29,376 nucleotides of DNA from a virus. Under the pieces are notes generated by a model. That model was given only the letters and a program-made list of their open reading frames with translations, searched no databases and was not told the origin of the DNA. Positions within the stretch are counted from its first letter, which is position 1. Each line of letters starts with the position of its first letter. Made by a program: the position numbers and the translations under genes. Below, piece after piece: positions 19,531 to 28,732 of this stretch. The stretch covers positions 1 to 29,376 of the IMG/VR virus record IMGVR_UViG_3300024062_000038; one strand, given 5' to 3'.

Positions 19531-22525
19531 AAGTAGTGACATATTTCAAGGGGATGTATTTGCCACAACAAAAGAGGGAGCAGAGCAATTAAACGAGGAA
19601 TTAAAAACCTTAATATCCGGATTCTCTAAATTAGGTAAGTCAATTAAAGATGATTTACCAAAAGGAGAAATTAAAACTTTCCAACAGATAAAAGAGGCAT
19701 CAGAAAGTGTTACTAAACTTGATGCAGCATATCAAGGATTTACAAAAACAGAACAGGAAAGATTAAAAGTAGAGAAAGCATTATTGCAGATAGAGCAGCA
19801 ACAAGCAAAAGTTGAGCAGCAGAATATTAAAAATATTGCTGAGGAGGAGAAAGTAAAACAGCAGAATATTAAAACTAATATTTTACTTACCAAAGAGAAA
19901 GAAAGACAGGCAAAGATAGCAGCAAAAGAGGAGAAAGCAGCTAAGGCATTAAATAGTGAATATAAAAAGCAATCCAAAAGATTAAACGAGTTAAGAGGAG
20001 ATTACAAAGATTTAGTATTAACTCAGGGCAAGAGTGCTGATGGTGCTAAGGAGTTATTAGATGAGATTAGGGAACTTGATGACGCATTAAAGGATGTTGA
20101 TGCTGAGGTTGGTCAATTTCAGAGGAATGTAGGAAACTATCCAAAGGTAACAGAGAATGCAAAAAGAGGAATTGGATCATTATCAGGCTTTTTATTAGGG
20201 GTGTTTACAGCATCATTACAAAAATCAAGAGATGAGGCTCGAACATACGGAGAAACTCTTGAAAAGGTAGGTAATTCAGTTGCTACAATATCAATAGCAG
20301 TAATTCAATTTGCTACAAAAATTGCTTTACCGGCAATAGGATTATTTATTAATAAAACTCAAAATCTATTTATTAATTTACAAACTAAAATTAAAGAAAC
20401 ACAAAAAGAATTATTGGAGTTTGTTCCCGAGCAATTTAGAACAGATAAGATTGCCGAAAAAATTGCATCATTAACAGGAGAGATTGATACATTAAACAAA
20501 ACTCAATCAGAAAATAATGAAAACATTGAAAAGTATTCTAAATTAATAGATGAGGCTCAGAATCCTTTTGATGGTTTAATTGATAGAGTTAATGAATCTA
20601 ACTCTACTTTAGGAGAGCAATTAGAGTTGGAGGATAGATTGATTGATACGACTGCTAAATTATCATTAAAAATAAATAATCTAACTACTCAAGAGGAATT
20701 ATTGCAAAGCATAGCAGATGATTCAACTAAATCATTTGCAGAAAGAGAACAAGCTATAAGAGATGTAATTGATACTCAGGCAGAGAGAGGAGCGTTAGAG
20801 TTGCAGTTGGCAGAGCGAGAGTTTGAGGTTGCAAGATTAGGTATAAAAAATGATTTCATTAGGAGAGGACAATTAGAGAAATTTCAAGCATTAGAGGAAC
20901 AAGGAGCAATAAAATCATTAAAATTCCTGGAGGATAAAGAATTAGCCGATATAATTGGATTAGAAAACCTTGAGAAACTCACAACAGCAACAAATAACTT
21001 AGCATCGGCAGAGGGATTGATTGAGGTTGCAACAGCCGATGCCAATAAAACAATAGCAGAATTAAAACAAGACAGGCTCGAAAAGGATTTAGATATATTA
21101 ATTGATGGTTTTGATAATCAGAAAACAATTAACGAGCGGATAATTGCTAATGAAAAGAAAACTTTTGATGAGAGAGGAAAGTTATTAACAGAAACTGCAA
21201 AATTAGGAGATGAAACTTTTGCCAAGCAAGTTGAAACCATTCAACAGTTTACAGATGCTCAGATTGATTCTAACGACTTATTAAACGAATCTGATGCAGT
21301 TGCTTTAAATAATAAAATTAGAGCATTAGGATTATCAGAAATAATTGAGGGCAGATTATTGGAGATAATAAGAGAAAGGAGAATTGTTGTTGAGGATTTA
21401 AACGAGGCAGAAACAGACTTAAATAACGCAAGGCTTGAATCTACTCAGGCAATAGCAGAATCAGAACAAGCAACAGAACAAGATACATCTGATCTTAAAA
21501 CTGAATTATTAGAAAGAGAATTAGAAAATGATGAGTTAAAATTAAGAGAAAGAAAAAGGATTGTTAATGAGATTTATGATAATGAAAAAGAGGCATTAGA
21601 GGATCAGGCAAAATTTGACAAAGAACAGGCTGTATTAACAATTAATGATTCGGAGGAGTTGGCAGCTAAATTAAAAGAGATTGAATCAAAAAAGAATAAT
21701 GATATAATTAGACTTGAGAAAGAGGCACAGGATGAGATTACTGATATTACTATTGCAGCACAAAATGAAAGATTTGAGAAAGGTCTTGCAAGTGCTGAAA
21801 AATTAATTGATTTAACATCTGATGCATTTGAGGAGGGAGTTGAGAAAGAGGAGAAAGAGCAGGAGGAGGCAATTAAAAGGAGAGAGGAATCTGTTGCATT
21901 ACAACAAAGCAGAGCAGAACAAGGATTAGAGAATACTTTAGCCTTTGAAAAGGAGCAATTAGCAAAGGCCGAATTAGAGAGAGCCAGGACAGCAGAGAAA
22001 CGAGCCAAACAAGAGGAGGCATTGGCATTGGCTCAGGCCTTTTTAAATGCATTTGCAGCCCGTTCAAAAGATGATCCTGATACAGCAGCAGCGAAAGCAT
22101 TAACAGATGTTATATTAGCCAAAGCATTATCAGAAACAGTTGCAGGAGCATTTGCAGAGGGGGTTGAGGATTTTCAGGGCAAAGGAACAGGAACGAGTGA
22201 TAGCAATCTCATTAGATTCTCACATGGGGAATCTGTTGTAACAGCTAAAGGCACAAAGGATAATCAAGGGTTAGTTACAGCAATGAATAATGGAGAGGTT
22301 GGCTCATGGTTTGCAAATAATATGATGTTATCTCCATTGAGTAGTGAAAAAAATTATGATAGTTTTGGAATATTGGCACAAAAAATTGAGAGCATTGAGA
22401 AAGCCATTAAAAACAGGCCGACAAGCCAAACGAATCTCGACAATATGGGTAATGTCATGCAGTCAACTTACAGGAACGGGATTAAGAACACTGTTAAATA
22501 CATAAATAAACCTGGAGTAATCTAA
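19514..22525 (+). CDS. Tail tape measure protein
   Basis: The longest gene: 1003 residues, almost all alpha-helical with long coiled coils (for example QQQAKVEQQNIKNIAEEEKV and VEKEEKEQEEAIKRREESVA). A hydrophobic stretch lies at about residues 220-285 (SGFLLGVFTASLQ, ATISIAVIQFATKIALPAIG). The C-terminal part, AEGVEDFQGKGTGTSDSNLI followed by FSHGESVVTAKGTKDNQGLV, is typical of tape measure proteins of Bacteroidota phages. It sets tail length; by the usual rule of about 0.15 nm per residue the tail would be near 150 nm. It starts within the previous gene and its stop overlaps the next ATG. Confidence 0.9.
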   Translation: MAKKIKSSDIFQGDVFATTKEGAEQLNEELKTLISGFSKLGKSIKDDLPKGEIKTFQQIKEASESVTKLDAAYQGFTKTEQERLKVEKALLQIEQQQAKVEQQNIKNIAEEEKVKQQNIKTNILLTKEKERQAKIAAKEEKAAKALNSEYKKQSKRLNELRGDYKDLVLTQGKSADGAKELLDEIRELDDALKDVDAEVGQFQRNVGNYPKVTENAKRGIGSLSGFLLGVFTASLQKSRDEARTYGETLEKVGNSVATISIAVIQFATKIALPAIGLFINKTQNLFINLQTKIKETQKELLEFVPEQFRTDKIAEKIASLTGEIDTLNKTQSENNENIEKYSKLIDEAQNPFDGLIDRVNESNSTLGEQLELEDRLIDTTAKLSLKINNLTTQEELLQSIADDSTKSFAEREQAIRDVIDTQAERGALELQLAEREFEVARLGIKNDFIRRGQLEKFQALEEQGAIKSLKFLEDKELADIIGLENLEKLTTATNNLASAEGLIEVATADANKTIAELKQDRLEKDLDILIDGFDNQKTINERIIANEKKTFDERGKLLTETAKLGDETFAKQVETIQQFTDAQIDSNDLLNESDAVALNNKIRALGLSEIIEGRLLEIIRERRIVVEDLNEAETDLNNARLESTQAIAESEQATEQDTSDLKTELLERELENDELKLRERKRIVNEIYDNEKEALEDQAKFDKEQAVLTINDSEELAAKLKEIESKKNNDIIRLEKEAQDEITDITIAAQNERFEKGLASAEKLIDLTSDAFEEGVEKEEKEQEEAIKRREESVALQQSRAEQGLENTLAFEKEQLAKAELERARTAEKRAKQEEALALAQAFLNAFAARSKDDPDTAAAKALTDVILAKALSETVAGAFAEGVEDFQGKGTGTSDSNLIRFSHGESVVTAKGTKDNQGLVTAMNNGEVGSWFANNMMLSPLSSEKNYDSFGILAQKIESIEKAIKNRPTSQTNLDNMGNVMQSTYRNGIKNTVKYINKPGVI

Positions 22526-24639
22526 TGGAATTAACATCTACATTTAGAATTAGCGGCTCAGATACTATTGATGGAGAATTGGTTGTACCTTTAAATTGGC
22601 AGAATGCGTTTGTTAATTTATCCTTTGATAAGGATTCAGTAATTGCCAAAAGTAAGGGAGTTGTATCTACTACAGAATGGGAATGGATCAGTAAAACAGC
22701 TAAATTCCTTTCCAATTATCAAAAGGATGGTTTAACGGGAGGATTTGGTGTTTTAGTTGGCATTCCTTTCCAATGGGAATTAACAGATGACAATGAGAGG
22801 CAAATAATATTTAATGGTTATTTAGATTTAAGTAATGCTATTTTTGAATGCGATAAAGTAACTGCACCATCAAGAGAAAATAAGCAAATTGACGATCTTA
22901 ATAGCAAGGTAGATTCATTTACTTATGAATATCTATTATCATTAGGCCGGTTAACTCCATCAGATTATACTTATGTACCTTATGCCAAGTTACCTGTTCA
23001 AAATTTAGCATTAGAGTTAGTTATATCAATAATTCAGTTAACAATATTAATCATTGAATTAGTACAGGCTATTGCAACATTAGTAAAACATATACAGGCG
23101 TTAATTGTATTCTCATGGGCTGATTTATTAAAGGCAATCATTCATCAAATTTACTGCTTATTTTTAATGACAGCAGTATCTCAAGCAATTAACAACATCA
23201 TTAAATTAATAATTCAGCCAATAAAGTATCATGCAGGAATGACTGAGTTGAGATTAATGCAAGTAGGTGCTGAGTATTTAGGTTATGAATTTACCTCATC
23301 TATCCTGGAGGATCAATTTCCTAATGCTGTAATTATTCCCGAAAAGTGGAATTTACCTGCCAATCCTGATGATGAATTAATAACAGGATTTACAGAGGTT
23401 AATCAAATGATTAATTCAATTACATCAGGATCAAATCATACTAATCAACAAGGTTATTTTAACGGCACTTTTGGAGATGTTATAAGGTTGCTAAAAATAA
23501 AATACAATGCAAAAGTTATTATTGAGGATAGTACAACAGGAGGATTACCTTTACTTAGATTTGAGAGAGAGGATTATATTGCCGCTTCATCAGCACTTTA
23601 TGAGATTCCTGCAATAGATAACAATGATAAATTTACTTTAAATGCTGATGAATTTAAGGCTAATTATTTAATAGAATATCAATTAGATTCTGCAAATAAA
23701 GCCGGATATTTAGATTATGGAGGCACTATCTTTCAAGCTACAGCATCAGTAAATAATTTTGATGATAAAGGTTTAGTATTAATGACAGGGTTAGAAAGTA
23801 AATCTATCGGATTGGCAAAAGGCTCAAGAAAAAATACATTAACGACAGTAGAAACTGTTATAACTCCATTACTTGATACGATCGATACTATTGTTGGGGA
23901 TTTAGTATTTGGATGGAATGAAACGATGTTAGATATTTGGTTTGGTGCTGTTGGAATTATTAATACTTTAAATGATATTATTAATTTTCTAAACAATCTT
24001 CCTGGCTCAGGATTGACAATTACTCCAATTGATACTAATATCGTCGGTAGTTTGGATTCAATGCCTTTTATTCCTTTACCTCCTGCATTAGGAGGAGATA
24101 GAACAGGAGTAATGCAAGTTGAGAATGATTTTTTGAACATACCTCACAATGTAATTTTAACAGAATCAGCAGATGCAGTTGTTACATCTCCATTAACTTT
24201 TGATTTGGCGAATTTTCCTGCTAATGGTCAATTAGTTGATTTAACTCCATATTTTAGCAGCCAATCAACAGCAGGAGATTTCTTAGTAAATAAATTAGTT
24301 GAAAATCACAGTTTTGAGATAGGTGCAAAAAATTTATTTAAAAAATTCCATTACATTAATTCATTTGTACCGACAGATGTTGCCGATACTGATGATAATC
24401 CATTAACTCCTCAGTTGCATAATCAATGGAAATTATACGAATTTGAGAATGTTCCTTTTTGCATGGAAGATTATCTCAAGGTAAAAAGTAATAATAATAT
24501 TATCTTTGCTGATAAAGTTGGCAGAATTGAATCTTTAGAATGGGATGTTTACAATCAAACAGCTAAAATATCATTTCGCATCAATGAATTATGGACAAAC
24601 AACTTAGAAATAAATTACAATGAGCCAATCGGTAGATAA
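22525..24639 (+). CDS. Distal tail / baseplate protein with hydrophobic inserts
   Basis: A 704-residue virion protein encoded directly after the tape measure, the place of distal-tail proteins. It opens with beta segments (MELTSTFRISGSDTIDGELV, NWQNAFVNLSFDKDSVI). Residues about 160-235 are strikingly hydrophobic (ALELVISIIQLTILIIELVQ, ALIVFSWADLLKAIIHQIYC, FLMTAVSQAI). A second hydrophobic part lies near 450-490 (VFGWNETMLDIWFGAVGIIN). A soluble phage tail protein seldom contains these, so they may insert into the host envelope or pack as a helical bundle. No enzymatic motif is seen. The TAA of the tape measure overlaps the ATG. Confidence 0.65.
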   Translation: MELTSTFRISGSDTIDGELVVPLNWQNAFVNLSFDKDSVIAKSKGVVSTTEWEWISKTAKFLSNYQKDGLTGGFGVLVGIPFQWELTDDNERQIIFNGYLDLSNAIFECDKVTAPSRENKQIDDLNSKVDSFTYEYLLSLGRLTPSDYTYVPYAKLPVQNLALELVISIIQLTILIIELVQAIATLVKHIQALIVFSWADLLKAIIHQIYCLFLMTAVSQAINNIIKLIIQPIKYHAGMTELRLMQVGAEYLGYEFTSSILEDQFPNAVIIPEKWNLPANPDDELITGFTEVNQMINSITSGSNHTNQQGYFNGTFGDVIRLLKIKYNAKVIIEDSTTGGLPLLRFEREDYIAASSALYEIPAIDNNDKFTLNADEFKANYLIEYQLDSANKAGYLDYGGTIFQATASVNNFDDKGLVLMTGLESKSIGLAKGSRKNTLTTVETVITPLLDTIDTIVGDLVFGWNETMLDIWFGAVGIINTLNDIINFLNNLPGSGLTITPIDTNIVGSLDSMPFIPLPPALGGDRTGVMQVENDFLNIPHNVILTESADAVVTSPLTFDLANFPANGQLVDLTPYFSSQSTAGDFLVNKLVENHSFEIGAKNLFKKFHYINSFVPTDVADTDDNPLTPQLHNQWKLYEFENVPFCMEDYLKVKSNNNIIFADKVGRIESLEWDVYNQTAKISFRINELWTNNLEINYNEPIGR

Positions 24640-24811
24640 TATTCAGCAGCAAGTAAAAGAGTTTACAAATAAAGTTAATGAATCTTTAGAGATGGCGAGA
24701 ACTTTGATTGATCAGAGGATGGCAGATTTTAAAGGAGATGTTCCTGAGGATATTCAAGAGAAAATAAAAGATTTTAAGGCTAAAATGAGGGAGCATGGGA
24801 ATAATACTTGA
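24620..24811 (+). CDS. Small helical tail-module protein (63 aa)
   Basis: A 63-residue, wholly helical, hydrophilic protein: MSQSVDNIQQQVKEFTNKVN, then LEMARTLIDQRMADFKGDVP and a second helix EDIQEKIKDFKAKMREH. It is placed between two large tail genes and overlaps both (20 bases upstream, 17 downstream), which suggests translation tied to them. It could be a chaperone or small subunit of the tail tip. No family recognised. Confidence 0.6.
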   Translation: MSQSVDNIQQQVKEFTNKVNESLEMARTLIDQRMADFKGDVPEDIQEKIKDFKAKMREHGNNT

Positions 24812-27293
24812 TTCGATTAATTTTAGTAATGAATTTGAGCCAACAGATACAACTTGGTTACTTGCTAATATTGGCGAAAAGATTACAGCTACAATAGACT
24901 TTACAGTAAGGGCTGATGCTATTCCTAATGGATCAACTACAACAATATTATGCAATCCTCCAGGCAATCCAACAGCAGATTATGTTCAATCAATAGGCTT
25001 TGCAGGATTCCAGGATTTTAATTTAGGAGATGAGATTGCAATAGATGATACTTTCTCAGGCGGTGGTAACTCAGGCTCATATACAATTATTGAAAAAATA
25101 TCTGCATCAATAATCAGAGTTGATTCTAATCTAAATAATGCGATAATTGATTCTACTAATGATTCTATTACGCTAATAACTCCAATGGAGGCAATTAGAT
25201 ATAATTGGAATCTGATCGGCAACAGCGAAAATCCAACATTTAACTCTAAAATTGATGGAACAAATCAAGAATTAACTGTTAATAATTATCCAATAGGCTC
25301 TACTCCTGTAACAGCAATGAATTTCTTTGGGGATTTATCCTATCAAATCGGGAGTGCTACAATAACGAGATTAGCGACAGGAACAGTAACAGGCCAACAG
25401 CAATTCAGAATAATACATGAATTTTTTATTACTCCTTTCTTTTTATCGGCTCAATATACAGATTTGCAGAATGGTATTGCTCCGAGTTATTTTCAGAATT
25501 TAGGCAATAGCTTAAAATTTATTTTTAGAATTGAGGCAGGAGAGGATTTGAGCAATCCTAATTCATTCCAATTTACAGAAACATTGGATGTAATTGGTAA
25601 CTCCGGATGGTTTAATGAAAATTTCGATAGCGGATTTACAGATTATTCAGTTAAATCAATCAGCTATGAGGATGATATATCGACTGCTACAGTACCTGGA
25701 ATCCAATTATCTGCTGATAAAACAAGGGTTAAGATTGTTATTGAGAATACTATTAGCTCTCCCTTTCTTAATAATAATACTGATTTTACTGCTAATTTTG
25801 CTTATTTACCTGAGTTTCAAACGGAGTATCAACAGAATGGCAAAACAGTAATTGAAAACTTTTACTTTGATAGAGGGCTGCAAACTGTTGGTAGTGCTGC
25901 AATAGCAGGAGATAATTTCGGTACAGATGAGCAAGTATTTGAAACGATAGAGGCAACATTTACAAGTACCTCAGAGATTGAGGTTGAATTGTTAGTAAGT
26001 TTATCTCCTGCAATGATTACAGACATTGAGGCAAGAGGTCGCAAAGCATTTGCCATTTGGATAACTACACAAAATCATTTATTAGCAACAGCAGATGCAG
26101 ATAAGGTTGCATTATTGGCAGATGTTGAGGTATTTTATCAAGATACTACAGATGCAGGGTTATTAACATGGGCAAATCCTGTATTTTTAAAGCATTACGA
26201 AACTGATCCAATTACTGAGGGTGCTGATACTATCAACGGGAGGATTGAGGATGATATATTGAGATATGATCAATTTTATATCGATAGAGGAGGCCGAGAG
26301 GATAATACAATTAACATCCAACAAACAAGGCAGTTTTTAATTGCAAAGAATAGTGTTACAGGAGATGAATTTATACTTGAGCAATTCTTTCAAAATTGGA
26401 ATAATACTACTCTTGTAAACGATGGAACGCCATCAGGGCAATATACTACTCAATTTATAAACTTTGTACAGGATAGGGTGTTTAAAATGCCTACAAATGA
26501 TGAAAGAAAGCAGATAAAAGTTACCAGGAGGAGTGATTTAGATACTACAGATTTTAGATATTATGAGATGTACTATCCTTTTATGATGAGGTGGGAGGAT
26601 TGGATTGCTTTATTAACGGCAAATACTAACTTTTTTGATGCCTCTTTACCTCAAAATGGATTAAATCAGCTATGGAATAGGTATTCTACATTTGCTGATT
26701 GGGATATTTACTACAGAAACCAAGTAATATTAAACCAACTTGATAATGTTACTAATATCAACAGCCAATTAACCTATTCTCAGGATAAAATTATCGATTC
26801 TTTTACTTATTTAGAAAGTACAGATTGGATTAATGAGGATATTTCATCATTTACATTAACAGGCTCTCCATTGATTAGCGGAGGAACAGAGTTTATACAA
26901 GGCTTTGAAGATACTAAAATCATCGCCTCTAAAGAATGGGCAGGAGCAGGAGCAAAGCCTGATAATGCTACAGAGGTTGTATGGGTTATGCGGATTGAGG
27001 TTTATGAGCAAGGCAGCATAACCGATATTAGATTTATATCCTCTGTATATGATTGGTTGCAGTTTAGTTGGTTTAAATCAACAGATTTGAGTAATAAATT
27101 GGTACTCTCAGAAACGGGAGGAGTATTCAAAGCAGAGGCATTAATCGATTATACATTAATACCGGCAGGAACACAATTTAGGGTATCTGCCAGGATATAC
27201 GACAAACGAACAGCAGCACCATCAGGCAAGTTAATGGAGGATGGTACTCAGAAACTAATGCAAGATGGAACATTCAAGCAACTTGATCCTTAA
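24795..27293 (+). CDS. Large baseplate or tail-tip protein with C-terminal short repeats
   Basis: An 832-residue beta-rich protein, second in size to the tape measure. Sections look like repeated beta domains: ATIDFTVRADAIPNGSTTTI, YTIIEKISASIIRVDSNLNN, FIAKNSVTG-type strands and IRFISSVYDWLQFSWFKSTD. A segment FKMPTNDERKQIKVTRRSDL then RYYEMYYPFMMRWEDWIALL is characteristic of tail proteins in Bacteroidota phages. It ends GKLMEDGTQKLMQDGTFKQL, three near-copies of a 'KLM(E/Q)DGT' unit. Its role, presumably host contact or baseplate structure, is inferred from position. A promoter begins before the next gene. Confidence 0.6.
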   Translation: MGIILDSINFSNEFEPTDTTWLLANIGEKITATIDFTVRADAIPNGSTTTILCNPPGNPTADYVQSIGFAGFQDFNLGDEIAIDDTFSGGGNSGSYTIIEKISASIIRVDSNLNNAIIDSTNDSITLITPMEAIRYNWNLIGNSENPTFNSKIDGTNQELTVNNYPIGSTPVTAMNFFGDLSYQIGSATITRLATGTVTGQQQFRIIHEFFITPFFLSAQYTDLQNGIAPSYFQNLGNSLKFIFRIEAGEDLSNPNSFQFTETLDVIGNSGWFNENFDSGFTDYSVKSISYEDDISTATVPGIQLSADKTRVKIVIENTISSPFLNNNTDFTANFAYLPEFQTEYQQNGKTVIENFYFDRGLQTVGSAAIAGDNFGTDEQVFETIEATFTSTSEIEVELLVSLSPAMITDIEARGRKAFAIWITTQNHLLATADADKVALLADVEVFYQDTTDAGLLTWANPVFLKHYETDPITEGADTINGRIEDDILRYDQFYIDRGGREDNTINIQQTRQFLIAKNSVTGDEFILEQFFQNWNNTTLVNDGTPSGQYTTQFINFVQDRVFKMPTNDERKQIKVTRRSDLDTTDFRYYEMYYPFMMRWEDWIALLTANTNFFDASLPQNGLNQLWNRYSTFADWDIYYRNQVILNQLDNVTNINSQLTYSQDKIIDSFTYLESTDWINEDISSFTLTGSPLISGGTEFIQGFEDTKIIASKEWAGAGAKPDNATEVVWVMRIEVYEQGSITDIRFISSVYDWLQFSWFKSTDLSNKLVLSETGGVFKAEALIDYTLIPAGTQFRVSARIYDKRTAAPSGKLMEDGTQKLMQDGTFKQLDP

Positions 27294-27308
27294 AATTTAA
27301 TACCTTTG
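27283..27308 (+). promoter_or_regulatory. Promoter of the tail fibre gene
   Basis: TTG (27283-27285) and TACCTTTG (27301-27308), 15 bases apart, match the Bacteroidota pattern. The ATG at 27314 comes 5 bases after the box, so the transcript should be leaderless or nearly so. It allows fibre genes to be expressed apart from the 832-residue gene. Confidence 0.65.
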
Positions 27309-27313
27309 TAGAC

Positions 27314-28255
27314 ATGGCAGGAAAAATTACAGATTACCCAACAACAACATCTTTAATTGATGAGGATTTATTTGATTTATCGAAATACGATGGAGTAAGT
27401 GCATACGCTACTAACGCTATTAAATGGGAGGATATATTAAAAGAGATTCAAATTGATTTAACTTTTAACAATATTTACAACAATAATGGCACTATTGGAA
27501 CAGGCCGAACAGCAACATTAACTGATTCATTATCTTTTGTTAGCGGTCAAGTTATAGCAGCAGCATCAGCAACAGGATATGCCTCGTTAAACATTCCATC
27601 AGGAGTTGATCCAACTGTTCCTGTTGATGGGGATTTATGGTTTAATGGTACGGAGTTATATTTTAGAGATGGTGCAACAAATGTAGATTTATTATCAGGC
27701 GGTGGTATCTATGGCGGTTCGGGTTCTGTTCTCACAAATACAACAGCAGCACTAACAACTAACAACTTTGCTTTCTCAACAACAGCAGAGCCATTTATGT
27801 TTATGATAAATGGAACTACTAACCAAGTAGGAATTGGCAAAAACCCAACAACAGTAGGCTTTGCTTTAGACGTTGATGGAACGATAGGTTTTAATGGAGT
27901 TGTTAAACCACACACTAACGCAACAGGAGAAAAGTTTGTTGCTTGGGATAATGGAGCGTTTGGAGTTTTCGGTTTAGGTGTAAGTCTTGGAAGATTGGCG
28001 ACAGAAATATACACACCGACTAATACGGGTAATATAACCTTTGGAAAGGGGAATGAAGCGGCTTTTACAGAATATGCAAGATTTAATACAAGCGGAAATT
28101 TAGGAATAGGCACAACTACTCCAACAGATAAATTACAAGTAGTAGGAACAGTAGACGCAACAAGATACAAAGTTGGCGGATTAGCTGGAGCAAATTTTAG
28201 CGGAGCAGTAACAAATATCACAGTAGTTGATGGATTAGTAACAGCAGTATCATAA
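27314..28255 (+). CDS. Tail fibre / receptor-binding protein candidate
   Basis: A 313-residue protein. The N-terminal KITDYPTTTSLIDEDLFDLS is the attachment-type motif common to many flavobacterial phage fibres. A low-complexity, glycine- and threonine-rich shaft follows (VDLLSGGGIYGGSGSVLTNT). The part after about residue 150 contains two units of the 'GIG..PT..ALDVDG' kind: VGIGKNPTTVGFALDVDG and LGIGTTTPTDKLQVVG, typical of beta-helical fibres, and ends with a short TNITVVDGLVTAVS tip. No peptidase or chaperone domain is present. It should meet the host surface; the receptor is unknown. Confidence 0.65.
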   Translation: MAGKITDYPTTTSLIDEDLFDLSKYDGVSAYATNAIKWEDILKEIQIDLTFNNIYNNNGTIGTGRTATLTDSLSFVSGQVIAAASATGYASLNIPSGVDPTVPVDGDLWFNGTELYFRDGATNVDLLSGGGIYGGSGSVLTNTTAALTTNNFAFSTTAEPFMFMINGTTNQVGIGKNPTTVGFALDVDGTIGFNGVVKPHTNATGEKFVAWDNGAFGVFGLGVSLGRLATEIYTPTNTGNITFGKGNEAAFTEYARFNTSGNLGIGTTTPTDKLQVVGTVDATRYKVGGLAGANFSGAVTNITVVDGLVTAVS

Positions 28256-28268
28256 AAATAAAAAGAAA

Positions 28269-28538
28269 ATGTCACATTTAACAGCAGAACAAGCAACAGA
28301 ATTAGTTGATGGAGGTAATTGCCTTTTACGATTAACAGATGAGGTTTATCAATTTCATAAATTTAGTGGCCGATTAGATGGCGATTATTATGAATGTACT
28401 ACTCCTACAGAGGTTGATTTAGAATTAACTCCTGAAAGTACAGAGGAGGAGTGCAAAGATGCTTTTATTGATTGGTTTGTCAATCATCAAGATTATAAAG
28501 GGGTTGCTCCTGTTAATGAGGATTCAAACGTATGGTAA
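28269..28538 (+). CDS. Hypothetical fibre-linked protein (89 aa)
   Basis: An 89-residue acidic protein (MSHLTAEQATELVDGGNCLL then LTDEVYQFHKFSGRLDGDYY) directly after the fibre gene. The later sequence, TEVDLELTPESTEEECKDAF and IDWFVNHQDY, is helical and acidic. Position suggests a fibre chaperone or assembly partner, as often follows phage fibres, but no family is recognised. It begins 13 bases after the fibre stop, with A-rich spacing. Its stop is followed by TTAACCAAA (28552-28560), the motif shared with two other leaders. Confidence 0.55.
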   Translation: MSHLTAEQATELVDGGNCLLRLTDEVYQFHKFSGRLDGDYYECTTPTEVDLELTPESTEEECKDAFIDWFVNHQDYKGVAPVNEDSNVW

Positions 28539-28567
28539 AAATATAATTAACTTAACCAAAAAAAAAG

Positions 28568-28729
28568 ATGGAAAATTTAAAAAAGAATATTGAAAAGGTT
28601 TTTGCACTTGCAAGAATGCAGATGGTAAACGCTAATCCAGGTAATGAGCAGGAGTTAATTGCTCTAATCAATTTAAAAGTTGAATTATTAGCTGAATTAG
28701 ATAAAGTGCCGCAAGATAAAAAGAAATAA
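28568..28729 (+). CDS. Very small hypothetical protein (53 aa)
   Basis: A 53-codon frame, MENLKKNIEKVFALARMQMV then NANPGNEQELIALINLKVEL, ending in DKKK. It is a clean amphipathic helix-rich coding pattern with the same codon style as the genes around it and an A-rich leader that resembles those of other starts. It stops 3 bases before the next ATG. It may be an accessory to the tail end, but no function can be told. Confidence 0.5.
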   Translation: MENLKKNIEKVFALARMQMVNANPGNEQELIALINLKVELLAELDKVPQDKKK

Positions 28730-28732
28730 GAA

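Noticed and set aside
21604-24140. Minus-strand frames of about 135 codons opposite the tape measure and distal tail genes
   Set aside because: Their serine/phenylalanine/leucine-rich content is the mirror of glutamate- and lysine-rich coding sequence, and no genes on the - strand are supported anywhere.
27314-28255. Diversity-generating retroelement acting on the fibre gene
   Set aside because: No reverse transcriptase or template repeat was seen in this window.
27709-28296. A 195-codon open frame on the - strand opposite the fibre gene
   Set aside because: It lies exactly opposite a gene with conserved fibre motifs; the encoded sequence is a low-complexity mirror of its repeats and lacks any motif or promoter.
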